DNA of 64,000 nt from Manganibacter manganicus (lineage in GTDB: Bacteria > Pseudomonadota > Alphaproteobacteria > Rhizobiales > Rhizobiaceae), in NCBI RefSeq assembly GCF_002075885.1, contig NZ_MDET01000060.1, forward strand, positions 62,001-126,000. Reading direction: 5' to 3'. The position numbers and the translations under genes are program-made. Shown here in pieces: positions 35,169 through 45,173 of this stretch. The notes beneath the pieces were generated by a model, which searched no databases, was not told the DNA's origin, and was given only the letters and a program-made list of their open reading frames with translations. Numbering within the stretch: position 1 is the first letter of the stretch; each line of letters begins with the position of its first letter.

Positions 35169-35490
35169 GACTCTGCTTTCGGCATGCTGCAATCGGACGC
35201 GACATTTGGCTCTTTTGCCACTTTTGGCAAGCCGACCGCCACAACTCAATGAAATAACGCGCTCTTCGCCATTGCGGTCGAACATCTCGCGCGGCGCGCG
35301 ATTATCGGCTACATACCGCCGTTAACCATAGCTGTTCGCGCTTTTTTAGCCATTGGCGCACCACACTGGCGCCTGCCAAGACGACGATCTGGAACCGAAA
35401 TCGAAAGGCGGGCCGGTTGTGCGGGCATCACCGGGTGAATATGTGTTCAGAGGCGGGATGCCGGTCGAAATCAATCGAGTGCGAGCCTGA
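35169..35490. other. pepA-lptF divergent intergenic region
   Basis: About 320 bases hold the promoters for pepA and the lptFGD run. I see no repeats, RNA genes or clear operator. Confidence 0.4.
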
Positions 35491-36696
35491 ATGAAGGTCG
35501 TTGAACGCTACATCATGCGGCGCGCGTTCCTGCTGTTTGTGGGCGCTTTGTGCTGGACACTTGCCATCGCGTGGACGACGCAGGTGCTCGCGCGCATAGA
35601 CCTCGTCACCGACAGCGGCCAGTCGGCGCTGGCCTTTTTCGAGGTGGCCGCCCTCATTATTCCGACGATCATTCCCATCGTCGTGCCGTTCGCCATGGCC
35701 GGTTCGGCGGCACAGACGCTGAGCGTGATGAACGGCGATTCGGAACTGGTCGTCATCAGCGCCGCGGGCGCGTCGCGCTCCGTCATCGTCAAGCCGATCC
35801 TGATCCTGGCGGTATTGGCGAGCTTGCTGAGTCTGTTCGTGCAGAATGGCGTCGAGCCCTATGCGCGCCAGCGCAATCGCGACCTTATCGCCAATTCGCG
35901 CGCCGATTTCCTGTCCCTCGTCCTTCAGGAAGGCACGTTCCGCAAGATCGATGACGGCCTGTTCGTGCAGATCGGCGAACGGTTGCCCGGCGACCGGCTC
36001 GCCAGCATCTTCGTCGCCGATTCACGCCAGCAGGGCACCGACCTCATCTATTACGCGAAATCCGGCGCGGTGATCGATCAGGACAAGGAGAAGGTTCTGC
36101 TGATGAATGACGGCGTCGTGCAGCGCAAGACGCTGAACGGCGACGTATCGGTCGTGCATTTCACGTCATATGCGTTCGATCTGTCGACCTTCGATGCCGA
36201 CACGTCAGGCGTCACCCTGCTGCCGAAGGACCGGACGACCAGTTATCTGCTCAATCCGGATCCGAACGACCCCAGATACCAGCGCGAACCCTACGCTTAC
36301 AGCACCGAACTGCACAAGCGATTCTCGGAATGGATGCTGCCCTTCGCCTTCGCGCTGATCGCGCTGGCGGTCGCGGGCGACGCGCGCTCGCACCGTGAGG
36401 CGCGCGTTCACCCGCTGATCACGACGATCTGCATTACGCTCGTCGTGCGCTGGTTCGTCTTTTTCATCGAGGGCCAGGCCAAGACGCATCCATCCTACGC
36501 CTATGGCCTCTATGTGGTGCCGATCGCCACCTCGCTGATCGCGCTGTGGTTCATCGGCACCCAGAGGACCATGGAACTGCCGCGTGGATGGGCCGACGCC
36601 ATTTCCTCCTTCGCGCAGCGCGTCAATGAGCGGTTGACCGCATTGAAGCTGCGCCTCAAGGCGCGCCTTACCGGCGCCGGCAAAGGAGCGGCATGA
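35491..36696 (+). CDS. lptF: LPS export ABC transporter permease LptF
   Basis: LptF is one of the two permeases of LptB2FG, which extracts LPS from the inner membrane and feeds the Lpt bridge. The 401-residue protein starts MKVVERYIMRRAFLLF, with three N-terminal membrane helices, a periplasmic beta-jellyroll domain (about residues 135-265), and three C-terminal helices. It overlaps lptG by four bases, and lptD follows, an arrangement typical of alphaproteobacteria. Confidence 0.95.
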   Translation: MKVVERYIMRRAFLLFVGALCWTLAIAWTTQVLARIDLVTDSGQSALAFFEVAALIIPTIIPIVVPFAMAGSAAQTLSVMNGDSELVVISAAGASRSVIVKPILILAVLASLLSLFVQNGVEPYARQRNRDLIANSRADFLSLVLQEGTFRKIDDGLFVQIGERLPGDRLASIFVADSRQQGTDLIYYAKSGAVIDQDKEKVLLMNDGVVQRKTLNGDVSVVHFTSYAFDLSTFDADTSGVTLLPKDRTTSYLLNPDPNDPRYQREPYAYSTELHKRFSEWMLPFAFALIALAVAGDARSHREARVHPLITTICITLVVRWFVFFIEGQAKTHPSYAYGLYVVPIATSLIALWFIGTQRTMELPRGWADAISSFAQRVNERLTALKLRLKARLTGAGKGAA

Positions 36697-37781
36697 TGGG
36701 CTGGACCCTCGGTCGTTATTTCTTTTTGCGCTATGCCGCCATCACGGCCTGGTTCTTCCTCGGCATATTCGCGCTGGTCTTCCTGATCGATTTCACCGAA
36801 CTGACGAGCCGCATCTCCCGCCTGCCCGGCTTCACCTATCAGACCGGCCTCGCCATATCGGCGTTGCGCGTTCCCATGCTGATCCTCCAGGCCGTTCCCT
36901 TCATCGGCCTGTTCTCCGCCATGGCCACGCTGGTTTCGCTCAATCGCAAATATGAGCTGGTGATCGCCCGCTCCGCCGGCATTTCGGCCTGGCAGTTCCT
37001 GTTGCCGCCCTGCATCGGCGCGCTGCTGTTCGGCGTTGTCGCGGTGGGCATACTCAACCCGATTGCCGCGCATGGCTTCTCGCGCTCCGAGGAGATCGAA
37101 AGCATACTGCGCTCGGGCAAATCGAATACGGTGTCGGCCGACATCGCGCCGTGGCTGCGCCAGAAGACGAAATCGGGCGATACCATCATTGGCGCCCGCG
37201 CCATCCTGAACCAGGGCCTGGTGATGGCCGACGCCACCTTCTTCAAGCTTGATTCGGACGGCGACATCGTCGAGCGCCAGGATGCCCGACGCGCAACTCT
37301 TCGCGACGGCTACTGGGAATTGCAGGATGTCCGGGTGATGGACAGCGACGGCAACGTGACCCGTGAGGAGACCGCCCGCGTCGCAACCGATCTGAAGCCG
37401 GAATTCGTCCAGGAGCGGCTGGCGCGGCCCGAAACGATCCCCTTCTACGATTTGCCGCAGAAGATCGAGGTTGCCCGTTCCTTCGGTCTCAAGGCAAATG
37501 CTTTCGCGATGCAATTCGATTCGCTGGTGGCGCTGCCGTTCCTGCTTGTCGCCATGACGCTGATCGCGGCGACCGTCTCGATGCGTTTTGCGCGTATGGG
37601 GCAGTCCGCGACGATGATTTTGGGTGGTGTCGTGGCGGGCTTTCTGCTTTATGTCGTGTCGGTTCTCGTCAAGGCATTCGGAATCGCGGGACTAGTGCCA
37701 ACAATGGTAGCGGCATGGTTTCCGGTTGTCGTGGCGATGTTCTTTGGAGTAACTTTCCTGTTGTACAAGGAAGACGGCTAG
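36693..37781 (+). CDS. lptG: LPS export ABC transporter permease LptG
   Basis: LptG pairs with LptF in the LptB2FG transporter. The 362-residue protein starts MMGWTLGRYFFLRYAAITAW, has six predicted membrane helices and a periplasmic domain between the third and fourth (about residues 130-255). ATGATG lies in the end of lptF, so translation is coupled. The stop TAG shares a base with the GTG start of lptD. Confidence 0.95.
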   Translation: MMGWTLGRYFFLRYAAITAWFFLGIFALVFLIDFTELTSRISRLPGFTYQTGLAISALRVPMLILQAVPFIGLFSAMATLVSLNRKYELVIARSAGISAWQFLLPPCIGALLFGVVAVGILNPIAAHGFSRSEEIESILRSGKSNTVSADIAPWLRQKTKSGDTIIGARAILNQGLVMADATFFKLDSDGDIVERQDARRATLRDGYWELQDVRVMDSDGNVTREETARVATDLKPEFVQERLARPETIPFYDLPQKIEVARSFGLKANAFAMQFDSLVALPFLLVAMTLIAATVSMRFARMGQSATMILGGVVAGFLLYVVSVLVKAFGIAGLVPTMVAAWFPVVVAMFFGVTFLLYKEDG

Positions 37782-40204
37782 TGAGAGGGACGGTTTTTTA
37801 CAACCGTGGGCCGACCCGGGGGGCGCTCCTGTGTGGAGTGAGCGCCTTGGCATGCCTGCTTGCCTTCGGTCTCTCCGGCCAGACGGCACTCGCGCAGGCG
37901 CTGCCGGATGTCAGCGACAGAGTGCCGTCCAATTCCCAGATGCTGCTGGAATCCGACACGCTCGTCTATGACAATGACAACCAGACTGTCACGGCTGTCG
38001 GCGGCGTGCAGATCGACTATGGCGGCAACCGGCTGGTCGCGCAGCGCGTCGAATACGATCGCAAGACCAAGCGCCTTGTCGCCAGCGGCGAGGTGCAGAT
38101 CGTCCAGAGCGACGGCACCAAGATCAATTCCGACCATATCGACATCACCGACGACTTCGCCGACGGCTTCGTCAACGCGCTGCGCGTCGAAACGGTCGAC
38201 AAGACCTATTTCGCCGCCGAAAGCGCAGAGCGCATGGGCGGCGTGCTGACCACGTTCCACAACGGCGTCTATACCGCCTGCGCGCCCTGCGAGGACAAAC
38301 CCGACAGTGCGCCCATCTGGCGCATCAAGGCCCGCAAGATCATCTGGAACGGGCAGAAGCACACGGTACGCTTCCAGGATTCGAATTTCGAGTTCTTCGG
38401 CTTCCCGATCGCCTATCTGCCGGCCTTCGAGATTGCGGACCCGACGGTGAAGCGCAAGAGCGGCTTCCTGATCCCCAGCGTCACCTTCAACGACGATCTC
38501 GGCGTCGGCGTCGGCATTCCCTATTATTTCGCGCTTTCGCCGACCTACGACCTGACCGCCAAGGGAACCTATTATTCCAAGCAGGGCTTTCTCGGCGAGG
38601 CCGAGTGGCGCCAGCGTTTCAACAATGGCCAGTACACGCTCAAGATGGCCGGCATCAGCCAGAAGGATCCGGGCGCTCTTAAGGACGGCAACTACAGACC
38701 CGGCGGCTATACGGTCAACTCCGGTCCAAATGACGACCCGAACAAATTCCGCGGCATGATGGGCACGAAGGGCCGGTTCGCGATCAACGAGCGCTGGGAT
38801 TTCGGCTGGGATGTTCTGTTGCAGACCGACAAGAATTTCGCGCGCACCTACAAGATCGACGGCTACAACGATTACGTTTACCGTTCGGAAGTCTACCTGA
38901 CCGGCCTCAACGACCGGAATTATTTCGACCTGCGCGCCATGCATTTCGATGTGCAGGAAAATTATCTGGACAGCAGCACCGGCGCACGGAGTGACAAGCA
39001 ACCCTGGGTTCTGCCGTCGCTGGACTATGCCTACATTCCCGACACGCCGCTGGCCGGCGGGCAACTCTCTTTAAACCTGAACGCCCGCCTGTTGCGCCGC
39101 GACGATCTGGATAGCGTGCCGCATCGTATCCGTGGTCTTGAAGGCGAATCCGGCCGCATAACCGGCGAAGCCGAGTGGAAGCGCACCTTCATCACCGAAA
39201 ACGGGTTGGTGATCACGCCGCTGCTCGCTTTCCAGGCCGACGCAGACTACGTCAATGCGTCGTCGGGATCGCTCACGGCGGTCAACAACATGGCGCTCAA
39301 TTCCGATATTCAGCATGCCTATCCCGGCGTCGGCAATGACATGCGCTCCTCCTTCGCGCGCTATATGGCGACGCTGGGGCTGGAAATGCGCTGGCCGATC
39401 CTGTTCTCCGGCGTCCACTCCTCGCATGTCGTTGAGCCGATGGCGCAGCTTTTCGTGCGCCCCGACGAGCAATATGTCGGCGGCCTGGCCGTTCCGAACG
39501 AGGACGCGCAGAGCTTCGTCTTCGATGCCTCGACCCTGTTCGAGCGCGACAAGTTTTCCGGCTATGACCGCATCGAAGGCGGCACGCGCGCCAATGTCGG
39601 TGTGCGCTACACCGGCAGCTACGAGAATGGCTGGAGCACCCATGCCATATTCGGCCAATCCTACCAGATCGCCGGGCGCAATTCCTTCGCCTCGCCCGAT
39701 CTCGTCAATGTCGGCATCGAATCCGGCCTTGAGGACGACGCGTCGGACTATGTCGGCCTGATCGGCGCCGCAAGCCCGTCCGGTTGGTCGGGTTCGCTCA
39801 GCGGCCGTTTCGGCGAACAGGATTTCGGCGTGCAGCGCATGGAAGCCAAGGTCGGCTATACCGGCAGGCCGGTCACGCTGACCGCCGGTTACGCCTTCAT
39901 CCGGGCGCAGCCATTATACGGTTTCGCGGAGGACCGGCGCGAAGCCTCGCTGAACGGTTCTCTGCGGATCAACGACAATTGGCGTGTTTTCGGTTCGGGC
40001 ACCTACGATCTGGAAACAAACGTTCTGGTCAGGGACGGGTTCGGATTCGGCTATGCCGACGAATGCTTCACCTATCTGATGACCTTCTCCGAAACCCGGA
40101 ATCGCGAAGACAGCAATGACAAGAGCCTGAATGTCGGCTTCAATATTTCCTTCCGGACGCTTGGCGATTTTGGCTCAAGCTCGTCGGCGATTGCACCGCA
40201 ATAA
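37781..40204 (+). CDS. lptD: LPS-assembly protein LptD
   Basis: LptD is the outer-membrane barrel which, with lipoprotein LptE, inserts LPS in the outer leaflet. The 807-residue protein starts at GTG 37781 (VRGTVFYNRGPTRGALL), directly on the lptG stop; a signal peptide ends near QTALAQ, followed by the OstA-type jellyroll (SDTLVYDNDNQTVTAVGGV) and a long C-terminal barrel. Cysteines in TACAPCEDK may take part in disulfides. The frame is open 22 codons upstream but only within lptG. surA, whose product helps LptD assembly, follows. Confidence 0.93.
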   Translation: MRGTVFYNRGPTRGALLCGVSALACLLAFGLSGQTALAQALPDVSDRVPSNSQMLLESDTLVYDNDNQTVTAVGGVQIDYGGNRLVAQRVEYDRKTKRLVASGEVQIVQSDGTKINSDHIDITDDFADGFVNALRVETVDKTYFAAESAERMGGVLTTFHNGVYTACAPCEDKPDSAPIWRIKARKIIWNGQKHTVRFQDSNFEFFGFPIAYLPAFEIADPTVKRKSGFLIPSVTFNDDLGVGVGIPYYFALSPTYDLTAKGTYYSKQGFLGEAEWRQRFNNGQYTLKMAGISQKDPGALKDGNYRPGGYTVNSGPNDDPNKFRGMMGTKGRFAINERWDFGWDVLLQTDKNFARTYKIDGYNDYVYRSEVYLTGLNDRNYFDLRAMHFDVQENYLDSSTGARSDKQPWVLPSLDYAYIPDTPLAGGQLSLNLNARLLRRDDLDSVPHRIRGLEGESGRITGEAEWKRTFITENGLVITPLLAFQADADYVNASSGSLTAVNNMALNSDIQHAYPGVGNDMRSSFARYMATLGLEMRWPILFSGVHSSHVVEPMAQLFVRPDEQYVGGLAVPNEDAQSFVFDASTLFERDKFSGYDRIEGGTRANVGVRYTGSYENGWSTHAIFGQSYQIAGRNSFASPDLVNVGIESGLEDDASDYVGLIGAASPSGWSGSLSGRFGEQDFGVQRMEAKVGYTGRPVTLTAGYAFIRAQPLYGFAEDRREASLNGSLRINDNWRVFGSGTYDLETNVLVRDGFGFGYADECFTYLMTFSETRNREDSNDKSLNVGFNISFRTLGDFGSSSSAIAPQ

Positions 40205-40405
40205 ACCGCGGCGACATGGTTTCGCCGCATAGAATAGGCATGGACATGACAGTTCAGGCTGCATTAGGAGTGCCGTGCGTTCAGCCGAACGCATAATGGA
40301 CACTATAATGCTTTGACGGAGCATCGGAATAACCCGAAAACCGAACTTCACCTTTCGGCCCGATGCACTAAGCTCGTTTCACGGGAAGAATCGGGAATAT
40401 CTTCG

Positions 40406-41341
40406 ATGAGGAAATACGCTTTTTGCGCGCGCTTCGCCTTTCTGGTTGCTTTCGCCGCGCTTCCGACCGTGGTGATCGCACCTCCGGTTCAGGCCAGCGA
40501 GATCAAGTACATCGTCAACGATATTCCGGTGACGAGCGGCGACATCAAGCACAGGGCCGCGTTCCTGCGCCTTCAGCACCGCAAGGGCGACGCCGCCCAG
40601 GAAATGATCGATCAGGCTTTGAAGCTGGCGGAAGCCAAGCGGCTGGGCATTCGCATCAGCGACCAGCAGGTCGATGAGGCCTATGCGCGTTTCGCCGCCA
40701 ACAACAAGATGCAGTTGAAGCAACTCGACGGCGTGATGGCGCAATCCGGCGTGACCAGGGCACATTTCAAGGATTTCATCCGCGCCCAGATGGCCTGGAA
40801 TCAGGCGCTCGGCGCGCGAGCCCGCGCCGAACAGGGCGGTGGCAACAATACCGGGCTGATGAACCCCCAGGAAGCCGTGCGGCGCATGCTGCAACAGGGC
40901 GGCACCAAACCGTCGGCTACCGAATACATGCTCCAGCAGGTCATCTTTGTCGTACCGGCCTCGGAGCGCAATGCCATCCTCGGCAAACGCAAGCGCGAGG
41001 CCGAAGCGATGCGCGCCCGCTTCAATGGCTGCAACACCACGCGCGAGTTCGCAAAGGGCCTGATCGACGTGACCGTGCGCGATCTCGGCCGTGTGCTTGC
41101 GCCCAAACTGCCGTCGGACTGGGCCGAACAGGTCAAGAAGACCAAGGCCGGATCCGCCACACCCGTTCGCGTCACCGACCGCGGCGTCGAATTCATCGGC
41201 GTATGCAGCGCGCGCGAGGTGTCGGACGACCGGGTTGCCGCTCTGGTTTTCGAGGCCGAAGGCGCCAAGGACGGCAATGACGCATTGGCAAAAAAATATC
41301 TGGGCGAGTTGAAGAAAGACGCCCGCATCGTGAAGCGCTGA
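40406..41341 (+). CDS. SurA N-terminal domain periplasmic chaperone
   Basis: A 311-residue periplasmic chaperone of the SurA family, which escorts outer-membrane proteins such as LptD. A signal peptide (MRKYAFCARFAFLV...VQASE) precedes the SurA N-terminal domain (IKYIVNDIPVTSGDIKHRAAFLRLQ, then GIRISDQQVDEAYARFA). A C-terminal PPIase-like part is shortened and diverged, with only one such region instead of the two parvulin domains of E. coli. ATG 40406 is the start nearest the signal peptide. It sits between lptD and pdxA, the classic surA position. Confidence 0.88.
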   Translation: MRKYAFCARFAFLVAFAALPTVVIAPPVQASEIKYIVNDIPVTSGDIKHRAAFLRLQHRKGDAAQEMIDQALKLAEAKRLGIRISDQQVDEAYARFAANNKMQLKQLDGVMAQSGVTRAHFKDFIRAQMAWNQALGARARAEQGGGNNTGLMNPQEAVRRMLQQGGTKPSATEYMLQQVIFVVPASERNAILGKRKREAEAMRARFNGCNTTREFAKGLIDVTVRDLGRVLAPKLPSDWAEQVKKTKAGSATPVRVTDRGVEFIGVCSAREVSDDRVAALVFEAEGAKDGNDALAKKYLGELKKDARIVKR

Positions 41342-41348
41342 CGGCGCA

Positions 41349-42377
41349 ATGCCGACGCCTGCCCTGCCGCTCGCTGTCAGCATCGGCGATCCTTCCGGCA
41401 TTGGGCCGGAGATTGCCGTTGCCGCCTGGCAATTGCGCCGCGAAAAGGCTGTTCCCGCCTTCTACCTGCTCACCGATCCGGCCCTGGTTGCGGCGCGCTC
41501 CACCAGCATGGGCATGAATGTGCCGCTGGTCGAAACCGAACCGACGGATGCCATGCAGGTTTTTTCCGAGACCCTGCCCATCGTGCCGCTGGCCGCTCGC
41601 TTTCGCGACGCGCCGGGCCGGCCCGACCAGGCCAACGCCGCGGGCACCGTTGAAGCCATCGACCGTGCCGTGGCGGATTGCCTGACCGGGCGCGCGGCTG
41701 CCATCGTCACCTGCCCGATCGCCAAGAAGCCGCTTTACGATGCCGGCTTCCGCTTTCCCGGCCACACCGAATATCTGGCGCACCTGGCCAAGCTGCATAC
41801 CGGATCCGACGCCAGACCGGTCATGTTGCTGGCCGGACCGGATCTGCGCACGGTGCCCGTCACCATCCATATTCCGCTGGCAGACGTGCCGCGCGCGCTC
41901 AGCACCGACCTCGTTGTCGAGACGGCGCGCATCACCACAGCCGACCTCAAGGCGCGTTTTGGCATCGAAAAGCCCCGGCTGGCGATTTCCGGCCTCAATC
42001 CGCATGCCGGCGAAGGCGGCGCCATGGGGCTTGAGGATCGCGAGACCGTCCAGCCGGCCATCGATATCCTGCGGGCTGAGGGTATCGACGCTTTCGGCCC
42101 CCTGCCCGCCGACACCATGTTCCACCCGCGCGCCCGCGCCAATTACGATGTCGCGTTGTGCATGTATCACGACCAGGCGCTGATCCCGGCCAAGGCGCTG
42201 GCTTTTGATGAGGCCGTCAATGTCACGCTGGGGCTTCCCTTCATCCGCACCTCGCCCGACCATGGCACGGCGTTCGACATTGCCGGCAAGGGCATCGCAA
42301 GGCCAGATAGCCTGATCGCCGCGCTCAAGCTGGCGCGCCGGCTGGCCGATGGCGCCCAAAAATCGCTTGCCGCATGA
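41349..42377 (+). CDS. pdxA: 4-hydroxythreonine-4-phosphate dehydrogenase
   Basis: PdxA oxidises 4-hydroxythreonine phosphate in vitamin B6 synthesis, using NAD and a divalent metal. The 342-residue protein has LAVSIGDPSGIGPEI, the metal histidine motif GHTEYLAHL, MYHDQALIPAKAL and TSPDHGTAFDIAGKG. It begins 7 bases after the surA stop and precedes rsmA, so surA-pdxA-rsmA form an operon as in many proteobacteria. Confidence 0.97.
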   Translation: MPTPALPLAVSIGDPSGIGPEIAVAAWQLRREKAVPAFYLLTDPALVAARSTSMGMNVPLVETEPTDAMQVFSETLPIVPLAARFRDAPGRPDQANAAGTVEAIDRAVADCLTGRAAAIVTCPIAKKPLYDAGFRFPGHTEYLAHLAKLHTGSDARPVMLLAGPDLRTVPVTIHIPLADVPRALSTDLVVETARITTADLKARFGIEKPRLAISGLNPHAGEGGAMGLEDRETVQPAIDILRAEGIDAFGPLPADTMFHPRARANYDVALCMYHDQALIPAKALAFDEAVNVTLGLPFIRTSPDHGTAFDIAGKGIARPDSLIAALKLARRLADGAQKSLAA

Positions 42378-42389
42378 GTTCAATGTCAA

Positions 42390-43214
42390 ATGAGCATTGA
42401 TGGTTTGCCGCCTCTGCGCGACGTCATCGACAGGCACGGGCTACAGGCGAAAAAGGCGCTCGGCCAGAATTTCCTGCTCGACCTCAATCTCACCGGCAAG
42501 GTCGCGCGTGCCGCCGGTGACCTGACACATTCCACGGTGATCGAAATTGGCCCCGGACCCGGCGGCCTGACACGCGCGCTTCTGTTCAACGGTGCGCGGC
42601 GTGTCATCGCCATCGAGCGCGACGAACGCTGCCTCGGCGCGTTGACTGAAATCGCCGACCATTATCCCGATCGACTGCAAATCATTGCCGGCGACGCGCT
42701 GAAGACCGATTTTGCCGCCCTTGCCGATGGCGAACCGGTCAGGATCGTCGCCAACCTGCCTTACAATATCGGCACGGAATTGCTGGTGCGCTGGCTGACG
42801 GTGGCTGAATGGCCGCCCTTCTACGCATCGATGACGCTGATGTTCCAGCGCGAGGTTGCCGAGCGCATCGTGGCGAAGCCCGGCAGTTCGGCCTATGGCC
42901 GGCTCGGCGTTCTGGCCGGCTGGCGCTGTGAAGCGCGCATCGCCTTCGACGTGCCGCCGCAGGCCTTCACCCCACCGCCGAAGGTGACGTCCTCAGTCGT
43001 CCATCTCGTGCCACGAGCCAACCCGCTTGCGGCCGACGTGAAAACGCTTGGGCGCGTCACCGAAGCCGCCTTCGGCCAGCGCCGCAAGATGCTGCGCCAA
43101 AGCCTGAAAAGCATGGGCGGTGAAGCTTTGCTCACCCGCGTCGGCATCGATCCGACGCGCCGTGCCGAAACGCTCGATATCGAGGAGTTCGTGCGTCTGG
43201 CCAATGCGGTATAA
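42390..43214 (+). CDS. rsmA: 16S rRNA (adenine(1518)-N6/adenine(1519)-N6)-dimethyltransferase
   Basis: RsmA (KsgA) dimethylates two adjacent adenines in helix 45 of 16S rRNA during late 30S assembly. The 274-residue protein has KKALGQNFLLDLNL, the SAM loop IEIGPGPGGLTRALL, IAIERDERC, the catalytic NLPYNIG and the C-terminal helical domain (RRKMLRQSLKSMG). It lies 12 bases after pdxA. Loss of function gives kasugamycin resistance in other bacteria; here all motifs are intact. Confidence 0.97.
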   Translation: MSIDGLPPLRDVIDRHGLQAKKALGQNFLLDLNLTGKVARAAGDLTHSTVIEIGPGPGGLTRALLFNGARRVIAIERDERCLGALTEIADHYPDRLQIIAGDALKTDFAALADGEPVRIVANLPYNIGTELLVRWLTVAEWPPFYASMTLMFQREVAERIVAKPGSSAYGRLGVLAGWRCEARIAFDVPPQAFTPPPKVTSSVVHLVPRANPLAADVKTLGRVTEAAFGQRRKMLRQSLKSMGGEALLTRVGIDPTRRAETLDIEEFVRLANAV

Positions 43215-43267
43215 TACAACACGGCACATTGCGTTAGAGCGGCTGCCATCATCGTCTCGCGCCTGCA

Positions 43268-45148
43268 ATGGCGCAAATCGCATTCGCAGGAAGCAGAAAG
43301 GCACGCATGGCAGTCGAGGCGGCGGACAGCAATCTGATACAGGTGGTGGCGCTGCTGGCCGCCGGTGTGGTCGCCGTGCCTATCTTCAAGCGCATCGGCC
43401 TCGGCTCGATCCTCGGCTATCTCACAGCCGGTCTGGTGATCGGCCCGTTCGGCCTGCGCGTCTTTTCCGAATCGGGCGCGATCCTGCATGTCGCCGAACT
43501 CGGCGTCGTCATGTTCCTGTTCATCATCGGGCTGGAGATGCAGCCGTCGCGGCTTTGGGGGTTGCGGCGCGAAATCTTCGGCCTCGGCGCGCTTCAGGTC
43601 GGCGTATGCGGGTTGCTTCTGGGCACGCTCGGCTGGCTGGGCGGCTTTACCGTCGCCCAATCCGTCATTTCCGGCGCGGGCTTCGTGCTGACCTCGACGG
43701 CGATCGTCATGCAGCTTCTGGAAGAGCGCGGCGACATTGCCACGCCGAAGGGGCAGCGCATCGTTTCGATCCTGCTGCTGGAAGACCTTGCCATCGTGCC
43801 GCTGCTGGCACTGGTCGCCTTTCTGGCGCCAGGCGGGGTGGAAACCACCGTTTCAGAGCGCCTTGCCGAGATCGGCATCGGCATCGGCGCCATTGTCGGG
43901 CTGGTACTGGCCGGCCGCTACCTTCTCAATCCCTTCTTCCGCATCCTTGCCGACGCGCAGGCGCGCGAGGTGATGACGGCCGCCGCCCTGCTCGTGGTGC
44001 TGGGCTCGGCGCTGACCATGCAACTCAGCGGCCTTTCCATGGCCATGGGCGCATTTCTGGCCGGCGTGCTGCTTTCGGAATCGACATTCCGCCATCAGCT
44101 CGAAGCCGATATCGAACCATTCCGCGGCATATTGCTCGGCCTGTTTTTTCTGGCGGTCGGCATGACGCTCGACCTTCAGGTCGTCTGGGACAATTGGCAA
44201 CTCATCGCCATCTATGTCGTGGCCTATATGGTGATAAAGGCATTCGGCATCTATCTGGTCGCGCGCCTGTTGCACACCAGCCATCGCGAAGCGCTCGAAC
44301 GGGCGGTGATCATGGCGCAGGGCGGCGAATTCGCCTTCGTGCTCTATGCTTCCGCCGCCGCGGTCGGCATCATCGACAGCCGCGGCAACGCGATGCTGAC
44401 GGCCATCATCATCCTGTCCATGCTGCTGACCCCGCTTGCCATCGCCGTGCTGCGGCGGTTGACGCCGAGCGATGACAGGCAGTCAATGGAAGGCGTCGAT
44501 GTCGCCGATGGGTTGACCGGCAGCGTGCTGATCATCGGCTTCGGCCGCTTCGGCCAGATCGCCAGCCAACCGCTCCTGTTGCGCGGCGTCGACGTCTCGA
44601 TCATCGACAACGATGTCGAGATGATCCAGGCCGCCGCCGATTTCGGCTTCAAGGTCTATTACGGCGACGGCACCCGGCTCGATATACTGCATGCCGCCGG
44701 CGCCGATCAGGCGCGCGCCGTGCTGATTTGCGTGGACAAGCCGGACGTCGCGGTTCGCATCGCCGAACTGCTCAAGGCCGAATTCCCGTTCCTTACCGTC
44801 ATGGCGCGCGCCTATGATCGCGGCACGGCGCTGCAATTGATCCATGCCGGCATCGACTACCAGATCCGCGAAACCTTCGAATCCGCGCTTGTTTTCGGCG
44901 GCTCGACGCTGGAAGCACTGGGCGTCGATCCGGATACCGTAGCCGACGTCATTGAGGACGTGCGCCGCCGCGACGCCGCACGGCTGGAAATGCAGATTTC
45001 CGGCAATATCCATGACGGCCGCAACTTCCTGAAGGGCAATATCGCCACCCCGGTTCCCGCCCCTGTAACGCAGCCGCGCCGCCCCGGACAGGCCCTGAAC
45101 GAAGAAACCGCCGGCATGCTCGGCAAGCAGGCGCCGGCAACCGATTGA
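43268..45148 (+). CDS. CPA2 family monovalent cation:proton antiporter (Kef/Ybal type)
   Basis: A 626-residue inner-membrane antiporter with about twelve helices of the Na+/H+ exchanger fold (GLGSILGYLTAGLVIGPFGL, ELGVVMFLFIIGLEM, FFLAVGMTLDLQVVW) and a C-terminal cytoplasmic TrkA-N domain binding a nucleotide (VLIIGFGRFGQIASQPLL, YYGDGTRLDILHAAGA). It is closest to KefB/KefC and YbaL, potassium efflux systems; the glutathione-sensing residues cannot be confirmed. ATG 43268 is taken; ATG 43309 (MAVEAADSN) is an alternative. It is followed by a DUF924 gene 25 bases on. Confidence 0.92.
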   Translation: MAQIAFAGSRKARMAVEAADSNLIQVVALLAAGVVAVPIFKRIGLGSILGYLTAGLVIGPFGLRVFSESGAILHVAELGVVMFLFIIGLEMQPSRLWGLRREIFGLGALQVGVCGLLLGTLGWLGGFTVAQSVISGAGFVLTSTAIVMQLLEERGDIATPKGQRIVSILLLEDLAIVPLLALVAFLAPGGVETTVSERLAEIGIGIGAIVGLVLAGRYLLNPFFRILADAQAREVMTAAALLVVLGSALTMQLSGLSMAMGAFLAGVLLSESTFRHQLEADIEPFRGILLGLFFLAVGMTLDLQVVWDNWQLIAIYVVAYMVIKAFGIYLVARLLHTSHREALERAVIMAQGGEFAFVLYASAAAVGIIDSRGNAMLTAIIILSMLLTPLAIAVLRRLTPSDDRQSMEGVDVADGLTGSVLIIGFGRFGQIASQPLLLRGVDVSIIDNDVEMIQAAADFGFKVYYGDGTRLDILHAAGADQARAVLICVDKPDVAVRIAELLKAEFPFLTVMARAYDRGTALQLIHAGIDYQIRETFESALVFGGSTLEALGVDPDTVADVIEDVRRRDAARLEMQISGNIHDGRNFLKGNIATPVPAPVTQPRRPGQALNEETAGMLGKQAPATD

Positions 45149-45173
45149 AGCGACAGATTGAAGGAGAACGCCA